From assembly GCA_007922195.1 (NCBI GenBank), contig ML681997.1, forward strand, positions 14,225,565 to 14,289,564: a DNA stretch of 64,000 nucleotides. The letters are read 5' to 3'. This document shows, piece by piece, positions 54,975-64,000 of this stretch. A program made the position numbers and the translations under genes. This DNA comes from Podocnemis expansa. Its lineage: Eukaryota > Chordata > Testudines > Podocnemididae. The stretch's first letter is position 1; each line of letters begins with the position of its first letter. The notes below the pieces were generated by a model, which was not told the origin of the DNA, did not search any database, and was given only the letters and a program-made list of their open reading frames with translations.

Positions 54975-55842
54975 CACTGGTTCCCAACCTTTTCTCTGCC
55001 GTGGCACACCTTGATACCTTCATTTTTTTCAAGGCACGCCACCATTAAAAAACTCACAAATATTCAAATTAACTTAAAATAACATGAATATTCATGAACC
55101 ACAGCACATTGGTTGGGAAAGGTTGCTATGTGGGGTGGTCAGGGTAGCACTGCAGGGCAGGGGTGGCAAGAGAGGACAAGGGTAACCATGTGGGGAGCAG
55201 CACAAAGGTGGCAAGAGAGGGGAAGGGAGAACAGGAGTGGCTTTATGGGGGGGGCAGGGAGAACCTGGGGAATGGGACCCTGGCATAGCACCCATTTCCC
55301 CCTTCTCCCTAGTGGCTCCTTGCCACCCAGGGCAGACCCTCACACCACAGCAGCTCCCTGCACCCCCCATGCTGGAGACCGGGCGAGCGGCCAAAAGGGC
55401 GGCCCGGTGCGGTGCTTCTGGTCCACCTGCCTTCCCCCCTCCCCGGCCATGTGCGCTGCTCTGGGCTCCATGCTGGAGTAGTGGGTCTGCCCCTCCCCTG
55501 GGCTGGCTGGTCCTTCCCCTCAATGTGGTGGGACGGCCCTGGGTGGCTGGGGCTGGAATAAGGCCAGCAGCAGCTCTCTGCTCCCCTCCCCACCTTCCCT
55601 AGCTATCCCCCCAGCCCCAAAGTCCCCCCCAACCTATTAACCCCCCCTGCCCCAGCCCACACTTACCTGCAGCCAGCAGGAGCAAACTTTACTGCAGGCT
55701 TCCTCCCCTGCACAACCCATGTGGCTGGGCTGAGCAGGGAGGGAGATTTAAAATGACCCCAGCTCCTGGGGATTCTCACGGCACACTGATGGTGTTGCCG
55801 CAGCACACCAGTGTGCCACGGCACACCAGTTGGGAACCACTG
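54975..55842. mobile_element. hAT element with GC-rich interior (868 bp)
   Basis: Ends CACTGGTTCCCAACCTTTTC and CCAGTTGGGAACCACTG. Flanks CTCTAGGG (54967-54974) and CTCGAGGG (55843-55850) match at 7 of 8. The outer parts share TCTCTGCCGTGGCACACCTTG with 56684-56919. The middle (about 55110-55660) is GC-rich and gives overlapping frames of up to 143 residues without a domain. Confidence 0.9.
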
Positions 55843-55850
55843 CTCGAGGG

Positions 55851-56675
55851 TTACTACACTTTGCTCCAACCTGCAAGTTCTGTGACTTTAGTAATAATGC
55901 CTTCTTTACCACTTGCTTTTATTGCTCCCATTATTTTTTTCTCTTAATGCAATATGTACTCTGAAAGACATTGCTATAGTGGCAGTATTGTTTAATCTAT
56001 TTCCAAGTGTAACATTCCTGGGAAGATAGTACAGATCTTCAAAAACATGTTGGTAATCTTTCAGCATCTTTGCAGCAAGAATGCTAAAATGCATTGTCTG
56101 CTCTAGCTATGTTTTTTATTGTGCTTGTGTGTTTCAGGTCTATTGTCACTAGGTGCACAAATTCATGTTTTAGTTGACAGCACTGGCTTCCGGCCGTTTG
56201 CACAACCTGAAATTCCAGTCTGTGTGCTTTTCCTTGGTATGTACATTGTCCCAGTGATATTGTGATTGTGCTGTCACATAATTTTAATTTAGCTTTGCTT
56301 CGTTTCAACTTCATTTTCTTCTTGCATATGCTGAGGAAGTCATTGCAACTTAGCACGTTCACTGGTGCCCAACTGTCTGTTTGGCATCCAAGTCCTTGTT
56401 TGTTTTGTCTGCTCTTTCCTTGTTGTTGCATCTGGTGCTAGCCTGTGCTTTGCAAACTATTTATGTTTTGTATTACATTATCATCAGATATGTGCAAAGT
56501 GTCATCCTCTGAATCACTGCTTGTGCCTTAGTATGGCAGTTTCTCTCTTGTGGTGAATAACTAAGCTGTAACATTTCTCAGCATTTTTCCCCCTTTGTTT
56601 TAATTCTCACCTAGCTTTGACACAATTATTTCTCTTGCCACAGTTATTGCTTATGACCCTATATGCTGGTGGGCT
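55851..56675. other. No feature seen
   Basis: No gene or repeat recognised between two hAT relatives. Confidence 0.45.
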
Positions 56676-56683
56676 CTCTAACC

Positions 56684-56919
56684 CAGTGGTTCCCAACATT
56701 TTCTCTGCCGTGGCACACCTTGCTACCTATAATTTATTTGAGGCATACTGCAATACAGCTTCCAAGTGAACTCATGAATATTCATGAGCCAATGAGCCAA
56801 TCCAGAGCTCTTTGAGTAGTTTTTCAAAAAATTTTGTGGTACACCTCTCAGACCTGATGGCACACCAGTGTGCTGTGGCACACCAGTGTGCTGTGGCACA
56901 CACTGGTTGGGAGATACTG
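56684..56919. mobile_element. hAT non-autonomous element
   Basis: Ends CAGTGGTTCCCAACATTTTC and ACTGGTTGGGAGATACTG. Flanks CTCTAACC (56676-56683) and CTTTAACC (56920-56927) match at 7 of 8. GCACACCAGTGTGCTGTG is repeated in tandem near the right end (about 56862-56899). It is a short form of the 54975 element, without the GC-rich centre. Confidence 0.9.
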
Positions 56920-56927
56920 CTTTAACC

Positions 56928-58060
56928 AGTGCCACATCGAAGTCTTTTTCAGGCCATTCCCTTCAGGGTAGGGTTTATTAATTCAAACACAGACTCCAAA
57001 AGTAACATAAAACAAAGCTGTCCCATGATAAATACAGGTTGCAAGATCTCAGACTCATCTCCCTTTGGACGTCTTTACCCCTAACATAAGGATGTACACC
57101 TTCTGTTAAATCCCTGCTGGCTCAAAATTAACAGGCAGCCTCTAGTCTTGGTTAACCCTTTCCCCTTTCCTGGTTGTCACAGAACCCAAATGTGGAGCAT
57201 TTTCCATGATGGCATTTTCCTTTGCATTACTCACACATTGTCCTTTGCATTTTATCTATCTCCTCTTTTGTATTTTGTGCTTTTGCACAAATTTTTGATG
57301 TTTTTTTCCCCCTTGTATTTTCATGTGCTGCTATCTTTTATTCACTGTGCTACCAGGTGAATGATCTGTGAGTCTGCTCCACTTACGCTCTGCATCTGGA
57401 TGTGGGCTTGTCTATAGCTCTTGGCAGAGTTAATGAGGGGTTCTGAACAGTCTCATTCTTATTCAAGGTCCTGCATCTTCCGTCACAAATGAATTAATAT
57501 TTAAAGACTCAATAGTCACGCGTTGGCCATTTTGCACAGCTTGACAACTTTCTGCTCCATTGTTTCTATGAATTCATGATCATTCTTGTTGGAAGAGAAC
57601 CCTTTTGTGTATGTCTTTTTTTTTACTTTTGCAGGTTGAAAATCCTTTTGGAGCACTTCTAAGTTTGTATGCAGGTCTTTCTGGGATGCTGAATAGGGGT
57701 GATGATACTGGGGTACCTCAGAAACTTCTGCAGTAGCAAGAGTGGGCCAATGGTAGCCGCACACTCTTCGTTTAGAAAGGGATGTTGGAAAAAAAGGCAG
57801 GTACCTTTTGATTCCTGCCCTCTAGTGTGGACACGGCTGGAATCCTATAATCAGGTGCCACACACCACAGGGGTCCCATACTTTTAAAAGTGACAGCACT
57901 GTTATTTTACATAGACACCTAAAAACTTTTTCATATTACAGTATTTTAAGTGTGGTTCTCTACTGAAAAGTGACTGTGAGCATGGCATCATTTAGAGGGT
58001 CTCCATGACTTACATATTTATACCTAGGTCTACCTCAGGCCTCAGCCCTCAAATACTTCT
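56928..58060. other. No feature seen
   Basis: No gene or well-supported repeat. Confidence 0.45.
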
Positions 58061-58064
58061 GGGT

Positions 58065-58312
58065 TTAATAGCATTTGGGATGCAGTGTGGCTTAGTGGGC
58101 AGGCAATGTACAAGGATTAGAAGACCTCATTTCTATGTGCAGCCCCTCCACTTGCCTGATAGACAACTTTATTCAACTCACAGCATCACACTCTGCCTCA
58201 GTTTGCCCATCTGTAAAATGGAGACAAATAGCTTTTTTTAAAAAGGAGGCAAATAGTATTAAGATCTGCTGATGAAAAGTGCTATATAACAGACAAGCAT
58301 CATTACTATTAG
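58065..58312 (+). mobile_element. MIR-type SINE, long copy
   Basis: Head GGATGCAGTGTGGCTTAGTGG, body GATTAGAAGACCTCATTTC, 3' part CTGCCTCAGTTTGCCCATCT, GTAAAATGGAGACAAATAG, then GATGAAAAGTGCTATATAA and CATTACTATTAG. All major MIR landmarks are in order, with an extra AT-rich patch at about 58230. Confidence 0.7.
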
Positions 58313-58393
58313 TGCTTGTACTTCAGTGGGGCTACTCATGACCGAAAGATACAGTGGTCATTTAGTGTCTTGACAGATGAAAGGAAATATGAC

Positions 58394-58766
58394 CAGGAGC
58401 AGTGTTGCCTTGGAGAAAGACTGGGGCTCGGACTCCACCCCCCTGGCCCCACCCCTAGCCCTGATCCAGAGTCGGGGTCCAGGGCTCCCGCCACTGCCAG
58501 CCTGGCCCCCGATCCCCAGTCGGGGATGGGAACGGGTGAGACAGTGGCTGTTGCAGGCTGCTTGGCCCAGGAGAGGCAGGTGCTGCCGCGGCTGGCCTGA
58601 CCCTGGCTACTTGGCCGGGTGAGGCACGCCCCGCTGCAGCTGTCCAGGAGCTGGATACCCAGCTAGGGCTGGGGCCAGGAGACGACGGGGCACCCCAGGC
58701 ATTCGGGGCACTGGTGCTGGGACTCAGGGCACGTGCCCCCTGTGCCTGGTGCCAGCGACACCCCTG
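58394..58766 (-). mobile_element. GC-rich hAT MITE, copy 3
   Basis: It starts CAGGAGCAGTGTTGCCTTGG and ends GGTGCCAGCGACACCCCTG, so on the minus strand it begins like copies 1 and 2. AATATGAC is identical at 58386-58393 and 58767-58774. The minus-strand words GGCACGTGCCCTGAGTCCCA and CCAGTGCCCCGAATG match copy 1 closely. Confidence 0.88.
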
Positions 58767-58799
58767 AATATGACTAAGTCAGTTAGGCAATGGTACTTG

Positions 58800-60062
58800 G
58801 CAGTAGTGTTAAAGAAGAGCTCATACGTGAGCAGCAGACCTGCCCAAGTGGCTACAGGTCTACTTACCAGGTTGGGGTTCGAGCACACTCTACTTCTCAG
58901 TTTGCCTGCAGGCCTCAGCCTGTGCTCTCTGGTGATTCTTTGCAATGACTCTACCAGCTTTAACCAGGCTTCTCCCAGCTGAGTGGCTGTGGGCAGGGCT
59001 CTCCCAGTTGTCAGCAGGAATGGTGAATTTCTTGAGATCTTGTTTGACCTTCTTGCTGTATCAGAGCTTTGGCCTGCCTGTGTTTTACGGGTTGTTCTTG
59101 AGTTGGCTGCAGAGCACAACCTTCAGCAGATGATCTGGAAGCATCCACTCCATATACCCCAGCCAGTGAAGCTTGCGAGCATCCAGCATAGTCTGCATAG
59201 ACTTTAGGCTGAGTTTCTCAAGGATCTCATTGTTGGTCCTAAATAACTCCAAAGATTTGTCTGACACAGTGAAATGGAAGCTGTTCAGTTGCTTCTCCTG
59301 CCTGGAGAATGCAACCCAACTTTCACAGCTGTAAAAGAGGGTACTGAGGACACAAGCCTGATAAATGGATAATTGTATTCAGTGTTAACAGCCTGTTGTT
59401 CCAGACATGTGAGATAAGTTTGCCAAAGATGACAGAGGCTTTGCCATTTCTTGCATCAAGTTCTCTACCAAGGCTAAGTTAGCTGGTCAAAGTTGAGCGA
59501 GGACAGCAGTAGTGATCCATATTGTCCAGAGCTTCATTTTTGATGTAGGCTTTGGGTGCCCTGTGACATGACAATTGTTTTGTTAATATTGATTCACATG
59601 CTGAGCTTGATACCTGCATCCGAGAATTTATTCATCATGATCTGCAATTCATCAGGTGAATTAGAGACAAATGAAGCATCATCTGTGTAGGACAGAATTG
59701 GAATAGTGAGCTGGGTGACATGCCTTTTGGTCTGAAATTGCTTCATGTTAAACAAGCTGCTGTCTGTTCTCAGTTCTGTTACTACGTCATATTGATCATT
59801 TCGGAAGATGCATTTAAGAGGAACAGAGAAGAAGATGCCAAAGCTGGAAGGCGCTAAGATGCAGCTTTGCTTCAAGCCAGTATTAATGCTGAACTCAGGC
59901 CATGTTTCATTTTCATATTGGATAGTTTCCTTCATTCCTTCATGGAATTCTTTAAATAGGGCAGTCAATATGGACAGCAAATTTTCAACAGGATCTTGTA
60001 TGCAACATTCCTGCTAACCATGTCAAAGGCCTTTTGTAGGTCAATGAACGCTAAATAGAGAC
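58800..60062 (-). pseudogene. LINE reverse transcriptase relic, minus strand
   Basis: Minus-strand fragments in order: 'DLQKAFD' near 60040, 'GLKQSCILAPSSFGIFFS' (about 59820-59880), the catalytic box as 'YTDDASFVSN' (about 59665-59695), then a distal part with 'SDKSLELFRTNNEILEKL' and 'ARKLHWLGYMEWM' (about 59130-59267). This is the layout of a non-LTR reverse transcriptase whose distal part carries an 'RLRWLGHV'-type motif. The usual ADD is TDD here. Stops and shifts separate the pieces, and the clade is not assigned. No endonuclease part remains. Confidence 0.75.
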
Positions 60063-60903
60063 AGTGACAGTAAGAACTGTGCTTAATAACTGTAGGCAGG
60101 ATTGAGCTTTTAGGATCTGATCCAAACCCCCATTGAAGTCAGTGGGAGTCCTTCATGAGTTTTGAATCAGGCCCTTACTGGCTCGGTTTCATATCTAATT
60201 CACAGTGTTTATGCTAAAATTACTTCCTCCCCCCCTTCTTTTTAATGATTGTTTTTAGTAATAAATGGAGTTACTTGCTATGAATAATGGATGGTCTAGA
60301 ATAACAGCATGGCAGTGTCTAGAATAAAGACAAAACCTATCCTCCTTTATAACCACTTTTAAGACTAGGAGGTATTAATTTAGAATAATATTAGTAACCA
60401 TGAAGTTGATGTCTTATTACTGCATCAACAGCATGCGGAAGGAAAATTGCAGGTTTCATACATTGACATGGTTATGGTGATAAATTAGGTATACAGAGGA
60501 GCTAATGGTGGAACTAAATGGAGATATGAATATGTATTAGAAGTCTTTCTCAAGGTCAACTTTGGATGACACAGCAAAGATATAGTCAATAACAGGAAGT
60601 CTTCAATCAGTGACTTACAAGGCATCGTTATAACCCAGCCATCAGTGTTCATTAAGAAAATTAAAAGGCAGGTGAAGAGAAGTAAGTGAATTGGAGCTTT
60701 GTGCTGGAATTCAACAGAAGCAATTGGATCAGCAATTCCTAAATGCCTTGTAAGCCTGATTTTTCTCCTAGTCAGTGGGCTGCCAGGTTGCAACAAGGGT
60801 GCAGTCTGGTCCAGTGTGTATTAATAGTGGCTGGATCAAGCTATGTGTTGACTTCCACCCTGTGAAGTTACCAGACCATATCCAGAGCTGATGTAAGCAT
60901 AAA
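60063..60903. other. No feature seen
   Basis: No gene found. The stretch just after 60062 is unlike the LINE and marks its 5' truncation. Confidence 0.45.
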
Positions 60904-60937
60904 GTCATAGATTCAGAGATTCTAGGGCCAGAATCCA

Positions 60938-61330
60938 AAAGGGCAGCCATGTTAGTCTAGTTCAGTGGGTTTCAAACTTTTTTCTCAGGACCCAGTTGAG
61001 AAAAATAAATTTTGCCTGTGACCCAACAATTACGTCCTGGAGCAATGCATTCCAGTCTCTCGGTGGAAAGAGCAGGGGGTGCTGCGACCCAGTGCCTGAG
61101 GGTCTGTGACCCAGTACTGGGTACCAACCCATGGTTTGAAAACCACTCGTGTAGTTTAGCAAAACAAGGAGTCTTGTGGCACTTGAAGTCTAACTAATTT
61201 ATATATTGCATGAGCTTTTGTGGGAGCCAATCCCTTCATCATACGCTTTGAAGATGGGGGAACTTACAGAATCAGAGGAAGAGAAATGCAGGGAAGTGTA
61301 AGGCATGAGATCAGGTCAGATTGTAGCAGC
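60938..61330 (+). mobile_element. 'CTCCTTG' retroposon, single-arm copy I, nested in CR1
   Basis: Head CCAAAAGGGCAGCCATGTTAG, then (after a hAT insertion) TAGCAAAACAAGGAGTC, GCATGAGCTTTTGTGGGAG, GATGGGGGAACTTACAGAAT and GTGTAAGGCATGAGATCAGG. It ends near GTAGCAGC. A short AGAAT repeat at both borders (60933-60937 and 61331-61335 region) may be its target duplication. It shows that single-arm copies also insert. Confidence 0.78.
60963..61148. mobile_element. hAT MITE nested in retroposon copy I
   Basis: Ends CAGTGGGTTTCAAACTTTTTT and CATGGTTTGAAAACCACTC. Flanks GTCTAGTT (60955-60962) and GTGTAGTT (61149-61156) match at 7 of 8. Removing one flank restores the retroposon head word TTAGTCTAGTTTAGCAAAAC. 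It is the youngest layer of a three-element nest. Confidence 0.9.
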
Positions 61331-61984
61331 TAGAATGGGTCACTGGAATCATCTTGGGTGACCTCCTGTATAGCACAAGCCATAGGACTTTTCTCGGTTA
61401 ATTGCTGTTTGAACTAGAGCAGATCTTTTAGATGATCATTTAAACTTGATTTAAAAAATGACAGTGACAGATAATTCACCACAGCCTTTGATACACTATT
61501 CCAATGATTAATTACCCTCACTTTTTAAAATTTGTCTTTATTTCTACTTTGAATTTGTGTAGCTTCAGCCTGCAGCAATTGGATTGTATTATATCTTTGT
61601 CTGCTAGACAGAAAAGCTCATTATGAAATATCTGTTCCCCATGAAGGCACTTAGAAATCGTATCAAGTTGCATGTGAAACTGCATTAATGTCAGTGCACA
61701 AAGGAAGGCTGTGCCTGGATGGATGGGCCATTTAAAGTCAGGACCATGGAAAGTAGGTGACTCCCGTGTTTGAGGAAGCTGGGTGAATGGGTGGGGGGCA
61801 TTAGCACTTGGACCCCTTTCTTTGTTCCACACACTCCCTTAAGACCCCATAAATGTGTTACTCATGTGCCTAATTGCAAGCTAGCTCTTTAAGATCTGTT
61901 GGGACTGGGTCAGTGTTGATGGCTAGATTTAGCTGCCTACATCTAGAAGATGCCAGCTGTCCCCATTTCATCCACCCAGCCAGC

Positions 61985-62640
61985 TGTTGGACCTGCAGCT
62001 GGCTTGCTTCTGAACTGTGCCTTGGGACCATCTGTACACACTTGTGCTCTACATCATGCATTTCAAAATCCTCATGTCCCACCCAGACATGAAATGGCAG
62101 TATCTGTTACTACCAGTGGATGGTGAGGACCCATGGTGGGCCAGTGTCTATTCCACCTTGATCTCGCAGCCTACTGGGGACATCAGTTGGCAGCTCCTTC
62201 AAGAAGCTGTGAACACAAGCGTGTACCTGGTGTGATTCACCCCTTATCCTGACAACTGCCCCTTTTGCAGCATGAGGGAGACCCTGGCACATGTCTAACT
62301 GCAATGTGCCAGGCTGCAACCCCTTTTCTGGCTCCTGCAGAACCACTTATTGAGGTTCTGGTTGCACTGTACCCCATACTTATTTTTGTATGCACACCTT
62401 ATCCGTGGCCCCACAAAGTTGTGGGACCTCCTCATCAACCTCCTCCTGGCCCTTGCCAAGGTAGCCATCTATAAAATCAGGAAGAGGAGGTTGGTTGAGG
62501 GTGGTCTCTGCATCTGGGGGACCTATTTCTGGTGCTTTGTCTGTTCATGACTCCAGGCAGAGTTCCTCTGGGCAGCATCCGCTGGCTCCCTAAACACCTT
62601 CTTTGCTCGGTATCCCCTTTTGAGTCCCTTGTTTTGAACC
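61985..62640 (+). pseudogene. Tx1-like LINE C-terminal pseudogene
   Basis: Frame 1 holds 'LYTLVLYIMHFKIL', 'DISWQLLQEAVNTSVYLV', then past a stop near 62233 a Cys motif 'CPFCSMRETLAHV', and past a second stop 'LLRFWLHCTPYLFLYA' and 'IRGPTKLWDLLINLLLALAK'. I recall this combination from the C-terminal region of Tx1-type LINE proteins in turtles. Only the end of the element is present. It lacks the reverse transcriptase domain itself and is inactive. Confidence 0.75.
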
Positions 62641-62869
62641 TTTGACCCCCACACCCATCCCTGTTATTTCACTTGTTATCCCATGCTATTTGGCTAAATC
62701 TGGGCCAGTGCTTCCTCTCCTTAGGCAGGGGGAAGGACTTTAGCAGGGGGTGGGCTTGTGCCTGCTCACTACTTGGTATCCAAATAGGGTCTGGAAGTTT
62801 CTGGAAATTGGTGTGGTAATCTTGAGCATGCTCCACAAGGTTCCCTACTGCTGCTGGGGTCAAATGGTG

Positions 62870-64000
62870 GAGAGCAAGCAGCTAAGGTAGTTGCATTGAA
62901 AAGAACACGTGCTCTGCGTAGTAGGGAGAAGATGGGTCAGGAATGGATAGCAAGATGTTTTCTCCTAATTCAGAGGCATTTTGCAGCAGGTTAGTGACAT
63001 TGTTAACCCTCCAACTGGCAAGTCTGGAAGTATTAGTTACTGAGAAAGGACCATTGGGAGTGGAAATAGTTTTTTTTAACAGTGTATTTTGTTGTATTAA
63101 CTACTGTGATGTGCCAATAGTTCTACATTGTAATAGGGGGGAAAGAGTCAATTATATTTTTGTTATTCTCAGAGTTGTATATTTTTGTAATGAGGTTTCT
63201 TTATCTATGTATGTATCTGAGCATGGGTTAACCAGTAAGCTGACTAGGTAATAGCGATTCCAGTGGAGGAAGAAGAGTCTTTATGGATTTCTGCTGAAGA
63301 TTCCTGCTAACAAAGATGAGGGAGCTGCTTCCTTCAACTCAAGCCTTTGGACTTGGTGAACAGAGACTATAGCTGAGACTCGAGTGAACTTCATTTAAAC
63401 TTTGGGAACTCTTACGTTTCATTTCACAGTATTTCTGTGGGAACTGCTCTGTTTAGTCATTTTGTTTTTCTTGTTTATGTGTTGTGAAAAAGGAAGCTGT
63501 GAAATGGTGAATGTGGATTTACAAAATAGCCACATCATGCTATAAACACATAATAGTTATTTTGTTTCTTTTATCATAAGATTTATAAAGTTAATGCTTA
63601 ATAAAGTTCATTACGCTTGTTTTATTAGCACTTGAATGTGGAGAGCGTAACTCTGAACAATCTTTGCTGAGAGTCCTTTGTAGACTGAATTCTGGGTCTC
63701 CAGCTGCTTCTCCATAGGAGCTGGGGTTTATTTCTTTTCAGGCGCTGGAGAAGGGCAATGAGGTAAGCTCTAGCCTAGCCAAAGGTTACACATGCTTCAC
63801 CTCCATTCTGCCCCAGGCTTTGCTTGGCCCCTTCTCCCCCACCTACCACGTGAACGTCTTAGTGCCCTCACCTGAGACCCCTTCCTGTTGCTTGCACCTC
63901 TTTGGGGAGAGGATGAAGAGGTGCAAGTGGCAGGTGGGTGAGCGGTTGAAGAGGCACAAGCGGCAGGCAGGAAGGGGTCTGAGAAGGGGTGGAGTATTGG
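62870..64000. other. No gene; possible LTR-like 3' part
   Basis: A 102-residue frame (62943-63251) has no recognisable domain. TTAATAAAGTTCATTACGC at about 63598 is a polyadenylation-like site and could belong to an LTR, but no borders were found. 63840-63990 has GAGGTGCAAGTGGCAGG-like repeats running off the window. Confidence 0.4.

Larger units (their letters stand above)
60904..61675 (-). mobile_element. CR1-type LINE 3' region, interrupted
   Basis: On the plus strand TCATAGATTCAGAGATTCTAG and GGCCAGAAT (60904-60937) and the continuation ATGGGTCACTGGAATCATC, GGGTGACCTCCTGTATAG, GATAATTCACCACAGCC and CAATGATTAATTACCCTCAC (61331-61675) form one CR1-type sequence in reverse complement. The retroposon copy I sits between the two parts. 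Non-coding. Confidence 0.75.

Overview
This window looks like non-coding nuclear DNA from a sauropsid, most likely a crocodilian or a turtle. I found no protein-coding exon, rRNA gene or functional tRNA gene that I can defend. All open frames are short, overlap on both strands, and either match transposon proteins or come from low-complexity GC-rich or purine-rich DNA. The lineage call rests on the repeats: chicken-repeat-1 (CR1) LINEs with TCTATGAT-type 3' tails, a tRNA-derived SINE carrying a CR1 3' tail, old MIR/CORE-type SINEs, a Tx1-like LINE, MITEs ending in GTCTACA, and many short non-autonomous hAT elements. The turtle-versus-crocodilian choice is from memory of these families and is not proven.

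Layout. 1-10 kb: an LTR-retroelement-like start, scattered SINE/LINE relics, a hAT element and a minus-strand LTR candidate. 10-20 kb: a palindrome-rich GTCTACA MITE, a full-length copy of a dispersed 'CTCCTTG' retroposon, two GC-rich hAT elements, a large fold-back copy of the same retroposon, and two LTR candidates. 20-33 kb: a short fold-back copy, a duplicated MITE, MIR-type SINEs and several CR1 3' ends. 33-43 kb: the densest part, with nested insertions in a minus-strand CR1, four hAT elements, four MITEs, a purine-rich array, a (CA)n tract with a 10-N gap, and a 72-bp tandem duplication. 42-47 kb: five more copies of the retroposon, three of them complete and bracketed by target duplications. 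49-57 kb: a hAT MITE, a palindrome MITE, the best CR1 copy (reverse transcriptase, 51.2-53.1 kb) and three hAT elements with duplicated 8-bp targets. 58-64 kb: a GC-rich hAT element, a minus-strand LINE reverse transcriptase relic, a three-layer nest (hAT inside the retroposon inside a CR1) and a Tx1-like LINE 3' end.

Nothing acts as a gene system here. The interest is in mobile-element structure: (1) a retroposon family whose complete copies are long hairpins flanked by 9-14 bp target duplications, and (2) a MITE group with shared ends but interiors built from a different short palindromic word in each copy. I checked target-site duplications by eye at about twenty insertions, so many element borders are given to the base.
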